64,000 nt of DNA from Adenophora triphylla var. japonica (taxonomy: Eukaryota > Streptophyta > Magnoliopsida > Asterales > Campanulaceae), in the NCBI GenBank assembly GCA_022495995.1, contig JAFEMH010002498.1, positions 62,001 through 126,000 on the forward strand, read 5' to 3'. Shown here piece after piece: positions 42,126 to 55,329 of this stretch. Position numbers and translations under genes: made by a program. How positions within the stretch are numbered: position 1 is the first letter of the stretch; each line of letters opens with the position of its first letter. The notes beneath the pieces were generated by a model that saw nothing but the letters and a program-made list of their open reading frames with translations, did not search any database and had not been told where the DNA came from.

Positions 42126-43417
42126 TATGCTTAACGGAATCTGGAGAAATTCGCCCAAAAGCTAAGGGATCTAAAGGAATTCCGGCTAAAAACAATAAAC
42201 TTATGCAAAAATCCAAGAAGTTTGAAAGCTTTAATCCGGATAAATTGTGTCGTTTCCTGACAATGGAACCAAACTGATCGAGGCAAAATTGTAATCGGGT
42301 CAATATAGTCGTAATCAACAGATCGGATACCTTTATTTTCCTTGAATTAGTGTTAAACAGATGAACAAACAATAAACTAAGTCGGGCTTCACTGGCGAAT
42401 GCCATCCGACAAAAAGTAATAATAGGTTTCTTAAAAAGAAATAATAAAAGAATAAGGGAAAAGGATTGAAAAATAGAATTACCCTGATTTTGAAATTTTC
42501 ATCTCTTATTTATTGGTGGGGGTGAAGTAATACTCAATAATAGGGATTAGTAGTTGAGTCGATTAGGAAGTGAATCTGAACTGGGATTAGATCACTAGAA
42601 ACGCCGGACTCCTTGTTGAAATAGGACTGCCCGAGTTGAATCCTACTCGGCTGAATAGACCCATGGTCGGCTATGACCAAGGAGTTAAGTTCCCTTGGGC
42701 CTCCAAGTCCCTAACGAGCTCGTGCTCGATCAGCCCATGAGCTCAAACAAATTGTGAGGAGGTAGGTTAAGTTTCTATATGTCTGTACTTGACCTTGCTT
42801 GATGGGAATCGAGTTCTTGCTCAATATTGATGAGAACTTGGGGCTCTCTGAGAGTAGACATGGCCAAAAACCAAATCGAACCGACTAACCGGTCGATTTT
42901 TAACCGGTCAAAACCGCCAATAAATCGGTTAACGCGGTTAACCGGACAGGTTTAACCGAAATCGGATTTTTCAAGGTTTGGTTACGGTTGAAGTTTTTTT
43001 AAAACCGGTCAATCGCCGGTTAAAATCGACGGTTAAACAGGCAATTTGAATTAAACTTCAAACATGACCATTGGACTTGGGACGTTGGGTTGGGCCTTGA
43101 CCGATGCTGCTCATGATCGTTGGCCGGCCACTTAGCCTGGCGCCTGTCCCCTTCCAGTTCCTGCCTGGCGCCTGTCCCCCCCTTTCCAGTTAGTAACTAT
43201 AAATATCACCTCCCTCCTCCCATTTTATTTTCACATTATTTCTCTTTACTCTTTCTCTTCTACTCTCAAATATTCACATATTCTCCTACTCTCATCCAAT
43301 TTCCAGTTAAATATTACCTCATTTTCAGTTAGTTTTCTAATGAAATTAGTGTTTTCCTTCATTTTTCATCCATTTTAAGCTCCATTTTATTTTCAAACTT
43401 CATTTTATCTTACACAA

Positions 43418-45522
43418 ATGGCTGGAAATCAAAGAAGAAGCAATTTAGGCAAGTCACATGTTGGTTCTTCTTTACCCAACGATGATTTTGATTATCAAAA
43501 TCCAAATATCCAACAAAGTGAGGAAGAAGAAGTTGTTGAAATTGAAAGTGCTGGTACTAGGAGGGGTAGGGGGACGAGCTACTAGGGGAGGTGGTCGAGG
43601 TCGGGGACAACCTAGAGAAAGAAAGCCTAATCCGATACATTCGCCGAAAAGAAAAATTACTCCCGATGATGATTATAATCTTCGAGCATTTTGCAACTAT
43701 TGTTTCACGTCTTACTCATTCAAAAGAGGCGGAGGGCATGGGATGCTCAACGGGCATACGTCGTCAAAACATCCCGAGAAACTTGGCATTTCCACTACCC
43801 AAACTCAATTACAATATCAACATAGTTCGGGTTCGGGTGCACAAGGTTCGTCTTCCGTCCTTTTTAAATTTGATAAGTGGGTTTATAGGGATGAACTAGC
43901 CAAATTAGTTTGCGTTAAAGGTCTTCCTTTTAATTTTGTGGATGACGATTTTTATGAAAATTTTGTTCGACTTTCTTTAAATCCCCCCGTCACGAGAGTA
44001 CCACGTACGAATTTCGTACGTGATATTACTAGAGTGGTGAAAAATATAAAAAAGATTTAATTGGTGTTTTATCAAATTTAGAAAATAAAGTTTCAATTTG
44101 TGCCGATGGTTGGAGTGATCATTAGCAAAGAAATACTTATTTGGGCATTACTTTCCATTGGATAGATTATTCATGGACCCCAAAAAAGATTAATTGCTTA
44201 CAAAGATTTTGAGCCACCGCATTTCGCGAAAAATATTTGTGCAAAATCACTTGAGATTTTTGTTGAGTATGGTATTTTAAATAAAATATTTACTATTTCA
44301 TTTGACAACACAAGTGCTAATACGGCTAGTTTACCCGACTTAATTACCGTTTGCCAACCCTCACTTGGGGGTAAGTTTTTTCATATTAGATGTTTATGTC
44401 ATATTATTAACTTATGTGTTAGAGATGGTTTGGATGCATTAGAGGTTTATGTTAAGCCAATTAGATAATGTATTCAATTTATTTCTAAAAAAAATTCTAA
44501 TACAAAAAAATGGATAAGATTTTTAAGAAGTAAAGGTGTGGCGGACAAATATTTTACTTACGATGTTCCAACTAGGTGGAATTTCACCTACAAAATGTTA
44601 ACCGATGATTTTGCTTATAAAGATCTCCTAATGCAATTTTTTTATGTCAATTGGCTATAATGAACGTCTACTTGCTTATCAATGGAATGCATGCACTAAT
44701 TTGTGTGAATTGTTAAAGATTTTCAATACCGCTACTTTGGCTTTTTCGAGAGTTTATTATCCAATTTCCGTTTTGGTGCTTGAGCATTGTGTTGCAATTG
44801 TTACTTGTTTTGATAATTTAAGACAATGCCCTATTTTAAAAGAATGCATTGTTTTCATGAGACAAAAGTGGCTTAAATATTTTGACACTATTTCGTCTCT
44901 CTTCTTGGTTGCAAAATTATTAGATCCCCGAGTTAAATTAGATGAATTAGAATGCATTGTAGATTATTATTATATGAAGTTATATCTCGATGGTGACAAT
45001 GGTAATGAACTTCCGTCAATTATTATTCAAAATACAAAAAATGATTTGATTAATCTTTTTAATGAGTATAATGGCTTATATGGAAACACTTCTCAAAGCC
45101 AACAACATGAAGATGCTTCCTCTACTTTTCAACAAAGTTTTACTAGTGGGGGATCCATATATTTTTTTTGCAAATTTGTATAGTAAAAAACGTGGTCCTT
45201 CTCGAGGTTCATTTTCATCATCATCAAACATTCCCGTGGAGTTAGAAAAATACTTCACTACCAACTTTGAATTAAATCAAGACCCATATTCAAATTTAAA
45301 TGAATTTGATGTTTTACAATGGGGGTCAAGAAGGAAAGAAATTTATCCAATTATTTCAATAGTTGCGAAAGAAGTCTTAGCCTCTCTCGCTTCAACGGTG
45401 ACGGTTGAATCGAAATTTAGCGTTGGAGGAAATGTTTTGGATGAAAGACGTTCCCAACTAACTAGTGAAAACTTGGAACATCAACTCTTACTTGGCGATT
45501 GGGTTAGAGAGGAAAAATGACA
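43418..45522 (+). pseudogene. hAT transposase (BED finger, dimerisation domain), frame-broken
   Basis: ATG at 43418 (MAGNQRRSNLGKSHVG). The first frame ends near 43570 and continues in another frame with a BED-type zinc finger (FCNYCFTSYSFK...HTSSKHPEKLG, 43689-43790). The catalytic middle is broken by stops (44057-44640). 44644-45183 holds the conserved LLKIFNTATLAFSRVYYPI and LDPRVKLDELE parts, and 45062-45520 the C-terminal dimerisation motif (STVTVESKFSVGG, LDERRSQLTSENLE). This is the RICESLEEPER-like hAT architecture. Activity is excluded by at least three breaks. Confidence 0.9.
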
Positions 45523-46126
45523 ACAAGACTTGACTTATGAAGAGGATCTTTTATTATCGAATTCAAAATATCAATACGATGTCGAGAACTCCACGAAAAG
45601 TAGTAATGAATGAATGATGTTTTAGATTAGTTTAGACTTTAGATTATGTTTATTTTTATTTAATTGTAATAGTTAGGTTAAGGTAAAGACTTGACTTGGG
45701 GATTTTTTTTTTCATTTAACGAAATTGATAACGTAAATTGAAAATAAATATAATAATTATGCTCATAATGAGTTAATGTAAATAATTATGACATCATTTT
45801 TTTAGATGTACGACCATGAATTAATTGAAAGTTTTCATTTGAAAAATAATAATATTAATTTTTATTAGATAACTATACTATCCTTTTGGTATGACCAAAA
45901 CTTTTGTTTTTATTTAAAAATTTCTCTTTATCAAAAAGAAATAAAATATCACATTTCTTTTCACTAGATTTCCAATCTTAACCATTTTTTAACGAATTTC
46001 AATAACTTATTTCGTATTTGAATAACAAGTTCGTGTGTTTTATTTATTTTTTTAAATTGATCAAATACTACAGAATTGTATATATAGAAATGCATATTCC
46101 TTATAATTTTTTTTTTAATTATTTTA

Positions 46127-46276
46127 TTGTTTTCTAATTTTTATGTACTGACAATGTAGTCTTTAAGAAAGTATTCCATAATGTATAAATTAATTGAGTT
46201 CTTCATTTATTTTAGTTTAATTTTTGTTTTTTGATTATATAGTAACGCCCCGTGCATCGCACGAGAGTCAATCTAG
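46127..46276 (+). mobile_element. Helitron 3' end, second copy of the family
   Basis: Stem CGTGC ATC GCACG at 46251-46263, CTAG at 46273-46276 followed by T. The 150 bp upstream align with those upstream of 26494. The 5' end was not found; it is probably a short non-autonomous copy inside the hAT element. Confidence 0.8.
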
Positions 46277-46447
46277 TTTATAAAAGGGTAAGGTTGGTTG
46301 TCTCCTTCTTTGTAATTTTATTTTAATTACTAAAAGGGAATTTGCCCCATAAGTTCCTTTTGGAACAAATCACTTTCCACTAAGTTCCTCATTGTATTAA
46401 AATGACCGAGAAGTTCTTTTTACAAGTGAACTTCCAATTTTGCCCTC

Positions 46448-46690
46448 ACAACATTCTGAAAATATAATACAACATTCTGATTTTTTTTTGAAAATATAAT
46501 ACAACACTCTGAAAATATAATACAACATTCTGAATATAATACAACATTCTGAAAATATAATACAACATTCTGATTTTTAATTTTTTTTTAATTTTTTTTT
46601 GAAAATATAATACAACATTCTGAAAATATAATACAACATTCTGAATATAATACAACATTCTGGAAATATAATACAACATTCTGATTTTTT
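46448..46690. repeat. Short tandem repeat, ACATTCTGAAAATATAATACA
   Basis: About nine copies of a 16-21-bp unit containing ATACAACATTCTG, with T-rich interruptions. Confidence 0.9.
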
Positions 46691-46956
46691 TTATTTATTT
46701 AATTTTTTTGTATTTATTTTTTGTATTTATTTTTTGTATTAATTTTTTTTATTATTTTTTTTTGAAAATATAATACAGTACAACATTTTGGGGGGGGGGA
46801 TATTTTCGTCCAAAATGACAAAAAATTGATACACTCATTTAAAAGGAACTTATTGAGCATAGATTTTTAAAAAAAGAAACTTATGGGGCAATGATCCTTA
46901 ATAAAATTTAAGGGTACCACCCCTTTTTTCTTTTATATACTTTCGTTTCTTTTAAA

Positions 46957-47525
46957 AAAGTTAAGTTATATTTTTTTTTCAAAATTCATAACTTTTTTTA
47001 TATAACTTTTTGCAAATAATGTATGTAGTAAACAAAAGTCTAAAATAGTCTTCTTTATCCAAAAATAAATTGAAAAAAAAAAGTTAAAAAACAGTATAAA
47101 AATTAACAGGAACTGTTAAAAAATTAACTGTTTTTTTCAAAAAATTGCTAAAAAGTTAACATTTTTATTCAAAAACTGTTAGAAAGTTAACTTTTTTCGT
47201 AACTGTTTTTAATTCTGTTAAAAATTTCTTTTAAAAACCTAATTTGAAAAGAAAAAAAGTTAAGTTTTATTTCTTTCAAAATTCATAACTTTTTTATATA
47301 ACTTTTTACAAAAAATGTATGTAGTAAAGTAAAGTTTAAAATATTCTTTATCAAAAAAAAATTGAAAAAAAAAGTTAAAAAAACAATATAAAACTTAACA
47401 TAAACTGTTAAAAAGATAACTGTTTTTTCAAAAAACTGTTAAAATGTTAACTTTTTTATTCAAAAACTGTTAGAAAATTATTTTTTTTTTGTAACTGTTT
47501 TTAATTCTGTTAAAAACCTAATTTG
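46957..47525. repeat. Two tandem copies of an unit of about 300 bp
   Basis: 46957-47258 and 47259-47525 share AAAATTCATAACTTTTT, ATGTATGTAGTAAA and repeated GTTAAC words. Confidence 0.75.
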
Positions 47526-47708
47526 AAAAAGAAAAAGAAAAATTAAAAACGGTTAACGGTTATCCGGCAAACCGGTATAATCGGTAAACCGTAAAACTGT
47601 GACCGGCTAAGACAATTAATCGGTTTGGTTTCGATTGAGAATTTTGAAAATTGGAACTGCTGATTCGATAATCGTGAACCGCCGATTAATCGAATCGGCC
47701 ACGTCTAG

Positions 47709-48134
47709 CTCTCAGTGTGGCTTGACCCGAACATAAACTTGGGTTAATCCATTCACGATTATTCGTCTCTTCCCTGCAAAAGTCAAAGCTGGAGTGTAAC
47801 CAGTCGTGGCTTCATTTTATCAAATAAGCTGTGCCAGACAGACAACTTTACCTGCCTCTCTTGTAATCGACGAAAAATCTCATTTTTTTCATTTTCTTTA
47901 TTTTCATGAACTCTACCAATTTTTTTTTTTTTAATTCCAATTCAATCATCTGTTTTCTAATTTTAAATTCAATCTTATTCTCGTCACTACTCCTCGACAA
48001 TGAATTGTTCTTTGCAAAAATGATCAAAACAGAGAGAAAAAAAGTCAAGCACCCGATCCCATTTGACCTCCCTCCTTCCACCCCCACGAAAATCTAGATC
48101 TCTGCAAGAATACCCATCTCGGAATTGGTCTCTA
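47709..48134. other. Upstream region of the galactosyltransferase gene
   Basis: No other gene. A T run at 47919-47933 and the leader just before the ATG at 48135. It presumably holds the promoter; no clear TATA box was assigned. Confidence 0.5.
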
Positions 48135-51100
48135 ATGGCGAGAATTTTGTTGCTGGCGATGATTTTGGGTCTGATCGTTGGTGGGTCGGGTCAAGATGAA
48201 GTCGGGCGAGCAGCTCCGTATAGGGTTCACACGTTGTTCTCTGTGGAATGCCAGAATTACTTCGATTGGCAGACTGTTGGACTCATGCATAGCTTCAGGA
48301 AGTCGGGTCAACCCGGACCTATTACCCGGTTGCTCAGTTGTACGGATGAGGAGAAGAAGAAGTATAGAGGTATGGAGTTGGCTCCAACCTTTGAGGTCCC
48401 TTCCATGAGCAGACACCCCAAAACTGGTGACTGGTTGGTACTCTCTTAATTTTCTTTGTTAGGTTCTTATAATTTGTGCCCTTTTGGTAAAAAATATAGT
48501 CCATGATTTTGTTTTCTTGAAATGAAATTTCTTATGATATGGTAAATCAGTAATAATTGTTATCTTTTTGAGTGAAAATGAATGCAACCCTCACTTGGAT
48601 CTTGGAGTATTGGACGGTGTTACTATGCTCCCTAGATTGAGTTATGGTAATATGTTGTTGCCCCTTTTCATTGAGGTTTTCATACCAAAATTAAGGTACT
48701 TGACTGGCGATTTCCGTTAGCTAAGTTCTGTAGTTTGTTCGGCTTGTTGAGTCGTTTTATGCATTAGGAAGTTGAACAAGAATGTAATTCGTATTCCCTT
48801 TAGTTAAACTTTTCAAGCCCGTGGTTTACATGAGAATTGTGATTGGGGGAGATGAACATGAGCCTGGAGATACACGCTTGGTGTCGGGAAAGGCGGTCTT
48901 CAAAGTGAAAGACACGAAGACCTGTATTCGAAGATAGATGAATAATTGTACGTCTGGTAAATGCTTTCATATCTAGGAGGTAAGTCCTGATATAGCTGGC
49001 GTTACAGTGGTTAGTGTATGTACCAATTGGAAAATGAGGGGTGGGGAGGGGGAGGGGAAAGAGCTGCCGAGTGACAGTCCAAATCTTCCATACTACTTTT
49101 GTGTACCATAAGTGATCCAACAGTTCATAATTATTAGGGCTGACATCATGATGGTGTCAAGAATGATGCATATCTATTGGATCACTTGGTGCACAAAAGT
49201 GGTACACAAGATTTGATCTCGAGGGAGACCGATCTCCGGATATTATCAGAGCAACACATGGATAGAGAATATTCCCGACAATAAATGATGTAGATGAATA
49301 GTTTTTTTACGAGTTTAACTCACCCCCATATACAGTGATAATGTGCTGCTTCATGGCCCATTTCTAACAATTGATTGGTCCATGTATGAGCTCGTGATAG
49401 TATGATACATGTCCAGCAAGATGGTATTTTTAGCTCTATGGCTAAGGTGACAGGTGTTCCCAGAAAGGTCCACGATGATACTCCTGTTCTAAGCGGTAAA
49501 CCCGAAACTTCAATGGATCTCAAAGTTGTCACACCCAGCGAATAGAATTCAGTGAATGCTATTGTGCTCGTTAGCCTAATTGAAGCCATCTTTTCTTAAT
49601 ATGTTTTGATACGTAAATATATTAAACCTTTAAAAGAAAACATGCACTTTATTAGTTGGCCTCCGATGAAGTAACATCCTACTACCGGCTTTATATAAAC
49701 CCTAATTCGTGTGTCCACACTTCTCATATGTTTGTTTTGGTACAATTTGCAGTGTATCCCAAATTGTAGGATGAGAAAAACCTGTCTGAATAAGAAGCGT
49801 GATAAATTTATAGAATTAAATTCATTAAGCTCTCATTATTGAAAATGCAGTAAAGATATCGTTATTAAACAAGTCATATTATCAAAACAGTAAGAATCCG
49901 AAAGGAGGCCTAATTAGTAGAAGACTTTTTTCTTTTCCCTTATGGTGACACTGCATAGATTCTTAGCTCATAACAAGAGCTGACCTGGTTCTTGTTTCCG
50001 AAATTTGTTACTTTTCCTCGCTTTATTTAGTTTCCATGTGCTATGATACTCGCAAACAATTATTTTTTTCCAACCATTCATAAACTTTTTGATGGTTCTA
50101 TACTTTCCACTTCGATATCACGCCTCTGACCATCCTTTAAGTGCACGTGAAAAAAGACGTATTAATTGCTAATCCTTATCAGAGAAATCATGTTTTTCCA
50201 CGACTCCAGGTATCCTGCAATCAACAAACCTGCTGGAGTTGTCCACTGGCTTAAACATAGTAAAGAAGCAGAAAATGTTGATTGGGTAGTAATATTAGAT
50301 GCAGATCAGATCATCAGAGGGCCAATATTACCATGGGAGCTTGGCGCAGAGAAAGGCCGGCCTGTTGCTGCATATTACGGGTAATAAAGTCAATCCTCAT
50401 ATTATTGACTATTTCACACATCTTCATTTCTTTGAAAAAAACTTCATTCACCAATTTCCTTGAATAGTTGACTTTTCAACTTGAGCCTGATTGGGTGAAA
50501 TTTATTTCTGATTACGTACCCTTGTAGGTATTTGGTTGGATGTGACAATATTCTCGCTAGAATACACACAAAACACCCGGAACTATGTGACAAGGTTGGT
50601 GGGCTGTTGGCCTTTCACATAGATGACCTTCGGGTCTTTGCACCAATGTGGCTTTCTAAAACAGAAGAAGTACGAGAAGACAGAGCCCATTGGTCAACCA
50701 ATATAACCGGTGACATTTATGGGCAAGGGTGGATTAGCGAGATGTATGGATACTCATTTGGTGCAGCAGAAGTAATATGTTTTACACAATTTCTATTTAA
50801 TTTCCTTTTTGTGATTTTTTTTTTTTTGCATTATTAACTTCTTCCTGTTTCTATTCTTTATCAGGTCGGTCTTCGACACAAGATAAATGATAACATAATG
50901 CTCTATCCAGGATATATTCCACGAGAGGGTGTTGAGCCTATTCTTTTACATTATGGCTTGCCGTTTAGTGTTGGAAATTGGTCGTTTAGTAAATTAGAGC
51001 ACCATGAAGACGACATTGTTTACAAATGTGGCCAGCTCTTCCCTGAACCTCCTTATCCTCGAGAGGTAAAATATTACAAACTGCTCCCTCTGCTACATAA

Positions 51101-53459
51101 TAAATGTTGCACTTTCCTTTTTGATCCGTCCCAAAATAAATGTCATCTTTCTAAAGTAGGAAATAGTCTTGGTGCAATTTGTACACTGTACAAGCAATGT
51201 TCAAATTAAAGCACATTCCTTAAATACGTTGACAAGTCAACTGCCATATTTATTATGGATGGAGGGAGCAAATATCAAATAATAATACTGTTTTACTTTA
51301 TTTGGAAACTTATTAGCATGTTTTATGCAGGTGAAGGCAATGGAGGTTGATGAGAATAAAAGGAGGGGACTACTTATAGATCTAGAATGCATAAACACTT
51401 TGAACGAAGGACTTTTATTACAGCACGCAGCTCGTGGGTGCCCCAAGCCAAAGTGGACAAAGTACTTAAGCTTCTTAAAAAGCAAAACTTTTGCTGAACT
51501 AACTCGACCAAAAGCCCTTACTCCAAAGACTCTAGAGCTTATGGAGATTGATCATCAAGAACCGGAGGTTACTGAAGAAGATGAACCCGTGAAACCGTAT
51601 CCAAAAATTCATACCCTTTTCTCCACAGAGTGTACAACTTACTTTGATTGGCAAACTGTGGGGCTAGTCCACAGTTTCCACCAAAGTGGTCAACCGGGAA
51701 ATATTACAAGGCTTCTCAGCTGTACAGATGAAAACTTGAAGGAATATAAAGGGCATGATCTAGCTCCAACCCATTATGTTCCATCAATGAGCCGTCATCC
51801 GTTGACAGGCGATTGGTAATTCTTTTGTTTTCCGTTATTTCTCAATCCAATGAATGCAATTTTCACCTAATCATGGTTTCAGATGTAGAAGTCGTTATCA
51901 TGTTGTTTTGTGGTTAATTTAGGTATCCAGCAATCAATAAACCAGCTGCAGTCCTTCATTGGCTCAATCATGCAAACACAGATGCAGAATATATAGTAAT
52001 TCTTGATGCTGACATGATCATGAGAGGACCGATTACACCATGGGAATACAAAGCTGCACGTGGACGCCCAGTTTCAACTCCGTATGAGTAAGATACGCTA
52101 ATCAAACATTAAGTACCCTTTTTTTAAGAACTAAGATTTTTTTTTTCTAATTTTAAGATGATGGAAAATATTTAAACTTGGAAACTCATATGTTTCATAA
52201 GATTAGTTTTCATACAACAAGATTTGAGTGGGAAATGAGATGTAGATTTACCAATTGTTCCATTTTTCACATTTTTTTTTCCAGCTACCTTATTGGTTGT
52301 GACAACGAACTTGCTAAGCTCCATACTAGCCATCCCGAAGCTTGTGACAAAGTTGGTGGCGTGATCATCATGCATATAGATGATCTACGAAAGTTTGCAA
52401 TGTTGTGGCTGCATAAAACCGAGGAGGTCCGTGCAGACACGGCTCATTATAGTAGAAATCTGACCGGAGATATCTATGAATCTGGATGGATTAGCGAAAT
52501 GTATGGTTATTCCTTTGGTGCAGCAGAGGTAACCTCTTATGAAATAAAGCTACTAACAGTCTAAATTACTCACTCCATCCCAAAATAAATGTCGCATCTT
52601 GACTTTTTTTGACGACTTGATTGAACTTTGACCAATATTTTATGAAAAAAATTTAGCTTCATAAAATTCTTAAGAATAGTCCGTGATGGTGCAACATTTA
52701 TTTTGGGGCAAAGGGAATACTTTTTTAGTTTCCCTCCCTTGATAAATTTGTATTTGGTTTCCATTTGGTGTGCAGTTGAAGTTGAGGCATATAATTAAAA
52801 AGGAAATCTTGATATACCCCGGATATGTTCCTGAACCTGGTGTTGACTATAGAGTTTTCCATTACGGGTTAGAATTTAAAGTCGGAAACTGGAGCTTCGA
52901 TAAAGCAAACTGGAGGAACGTTGACTTGATAAACACATGCTGGTCAAAGTTTCCCGATGTTCCAGATCCTTCTACAGTAGACCAAACCGATGAAAACATT
53001 ATGAAGCGCGACTTATTAAGTATAGAATGTGGGAAAGCATTGAATGAAGCCCTCCGTCTCCACCACGAGCGTAGAAAGTGTCCGGACCCCACTTTGTCAT
53101 CAAAGTCAAACTTAACATCACCAGATGAAGTCAACGAAGCAACAATGTCAAGGAAATTCGGGAGGATTGAAGCAAGTCGTGTTATAAAGACCAATACTGT
53201 CCCTGTGAATGATACACAGGAAACACAATTACCTGAAGTCGTGAAAGAAAAGGGTTTTGGTACATTCAGATTCTGGATGATTTTTCTATGGGCATTTTCG
53301 GTATTGGGATTTGTGACAGTGATATTTGTGCTGTATTCAGCTCGTAAAGGACAGAAGAAACGAGGTAAAAGTTATAAGAGTAAGAGAAGAAGTTCATATT
53401 CATCGTTCTGGGACATGAATGGCCATGACAGGCATACCCGTAGTAGTGAATTATCGTAG
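48135..53459 (+). CDS. SERGT1: Peptidyl-serine alpha-galactosyltransferase, eight exons
   Basis: Exons 48135-48433, 50210-50380, 50528-50771, 50865-51065, 51331-51815, 51923-52087, 52285-52528 and 52776-53459 join in frame to 830 residues, all with GT/AG edges. A signal peptide (MARILLLAMILGLIV) is followed by two homologous halves starting near residues 31 and 398 (HTLFS.EC..YFDWQTVGL), each with a DAD metal-binding motif (residues 130-132 and 495-497) in VILDAD, and FGAAE, YPGY.P and VGNWSF blocks. A transmembrane helix lies near 770-791, before a basic tail. The family adds alpha-galactose to serine in Ser-Hyp repeats of extensins in the ER/Golgi. Length fits the family (about 800). I chose the ATG at 48135 because it opens the signal peptide. 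The SERGT1 name is by homology. Confidence 0.92.
48434..50209 (+). other. Intron 1 of the galactosyltransferase gene
   Basis: 1.78 kb without coding. The sequence GTGTACCATAAGTGATCCAACAG near 49101 has a partial inverted counterpart at about 49176-49205, probably MITE remains. Confidence 0.6.
51083..51270. mobile_element. MITE in intron 4 of the galactosyltransferase gene
   Basis: Inverted ends GCTCCCTCTGCTACATAATAAATG and (right) TATTATGGATGGAGGGAGC-like, 188 bp. Confidence 0.75.
52567..52719. mobile_element. MITE in intron 7 of the galactosyltransferase gene
   Basis: TACTCACTCCATCCCAAAAT at the left and ATTTTGGGGCAAAGGGAATA at the right, inverted, 153 bp. Confidence 0.75.
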
Positions 53460-53482
53460 TATTTTCAGAACTCGCTGTTATA

Positions 53483-53565
53483 TACTATCTCTGTCTCAAA
53501 CTGAATGATCAAAAACTTTTCAATTTTTTGGTCAAAAAGTCGTTCATTTTGGGATGGAGTGAGTA
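53483..53565. mobile_element. MITE just after the stop codon
   Basis: An 83-bp inverted repeat (TACTATCTCTGTCTCAAAC ... GTTCATTTTGGGATGGAG) beginning 24 bp after the stop of the galactosyltransferase. It may supply 3' UTR sequence. Confidence 0.75.
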
Positions 53566-54353
53566 TATAATGCCTGTAAGTTTGAACTGGATGGTGTTCT
53601 TGAGCTGTTTCTCACACACACACACACACTGTATGTGTGCGCGGGAAATGGTTGCGCTTTGAGCGGATAGAAAAGAAGAAAATTTGGGGTGGAGATATTT
53701 AGGTTAAGGGAAATGTGTAGGAAGTTGTAAGATTGAACTCAGTTTGTAAGCTTGGGTGTTGTAAAATTTCATATACACAAAGGCAGTGCTTTGAAGAAAT
53801 TAAGCATGCCTGGGAAATTTTGTTCTAATTTTAACCACCTTCTTTAAGAGTTCTTGGTTTTGTTTGGCTGAACATTGCTATCTTGTAAACTTTTGCTTCA
53901 TTTTATGCTCTGGCTATTTTTCGGTATTCTAAAAACGACTTAGGCGGGATCCAAGCGCCACAAATTTTTTAGGCGGCCAAATTAGGCATCAAGCGGGCCT
54001 CGGCGGTCTAAGTAAATTTGTTTTGGTTGCCCTAAAACGACTTTGTTTTACGAGAATTGAAAATGAAAACAAAAGATACTTTTTTTTAAAAGTCATTCAT
54101 TTTGGAATAAATTAACAAAATAGAAAAAATATACAATACATAAATAAAAATTAATTTGTGAATTCAAACTGTGTCCTTTATTATATTTCAATAAATTAAA
54201 TTTTGTATTTGGTTAATTTTTAATTTCAATATATTAATGTAAATTTATGATTATTATGATTTTGAATTATTTCTTTTAGCTTTAGCGCAAATATTCATAT
54301 TTATTTATTTGCAAATAATATTTTTTCTTGAAAAAAAAAACCCGAGTATTATA
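53566..54353. other. Downstream non-coding region
   Basis: A CA repeat at 53613-53629. No gene recognised. Confidence 0.6.
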
Positions 54354-55329
54354 GGCTCGTTTGTTGCAGCTAATTGCTGATAACTTATAGTTAATGGCCG
54401 ATAGTTGATTGACTTATAGCCGATGAACAGAATACTGTTTGTTTGGGCTGTTTTGAAGTTGTTATAAGCTAATTGTATTTGTTTGTTAAAAAAGCTGAAA
54501 AATATTGAATTATAATAAGAATACCGAATTGACCCTAATAAATTGACTCATATGCATGCCCATCGACTCTATTTTTGTTTACTAAAATATAATCTTATAT
54601 ATTTATCAAAATAATTAAATCAAATAAAATATTTATTTATTTTTTCATTTGTATTCCAAGTAAAATATATGAATTCATATTATTATTTAAAAAAAAAATA
54701 AATACACCTACGAAAAAAAATAAGAAAATTTAAAATAAAGTCACATTATATTTTAAAATTATAGAAATCATCTACATATTTAAAACAAAATGTAACCTTA
54801 ACATAGAAATAAAAAATAAAATGTATAAATTTTAAAAGAAACGAAAGAAATAAATTAATGAAATCAACAAAAAAAAATCTTATGAATCTTATAGTTGATA
54901 CAATTTCATATTTCTTGCTAAGAATTTAAAAGTACCATAAATAATAGGGGCATTTACCAAAAACTAATTTTGAAAAATGGATAATACAAAAAAATCACAT
55001 AAGTTAGATATTATTTAGAGGCTTTGACCAATTAGTCCCCCAGGCAATTAAAAACTATCTTTAAGGACTAACATTATCAAAACAATCAAAAAGTCCCTCA
55101 AATTTTTCTGGACCAAATTGCCCCTCAAACCCCTTTCTCTCTCTCTCACGCGTGACGGATCGTTCCTTATCTGCTTTCTTTCTCTCTCCTTTTCTCTCTC
55201 TTCATTTTTTTTTCTCTTAAATTTTTAAAATGCAATATCTCAAAATTTAAAAGTCGAAAAAATTATCTGAAATCACTGTTTTATTCTCATCGCAAAGACG
55301 AATCAAACAAGTTTACTCATCATATATTT

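Larger units (their letters stand above)
40300..42850 (-). mobile_element. Gypsy element C (Athila/Tat-like), deletion derivative
   Basis: RT with the KWRMCVDFTDLNKACP block typical of Athila/Tat, preceded (on the - strand) by a protease-RT linker and a gag start near 42125. LTR-related sequence at 42130-42420 recurs in part at 40300-40435, where it abuts the RT directly, so RNase H and integrase are deleted. Ends and target duplication were not found. Confidence 0.75.
42854..47708 (+). mobile_element. Decayed hAT DNA transposon
   Basis: Inverted ends GTAGACATGGCC and GGCCACGTCTAG, each followed inward by repeated AACCGGTTAA/ACCGG-rich subterminal motifs (42880-43035 and 47540-47700), a common transposase-binding layout. 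The flanking octamers CTCTGAGA and CTCTCAGT match only in part. It contains a broken hAT transposase gene, and a Helitron end plus two repeat blocks lie inside. Confidence 0.75.
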
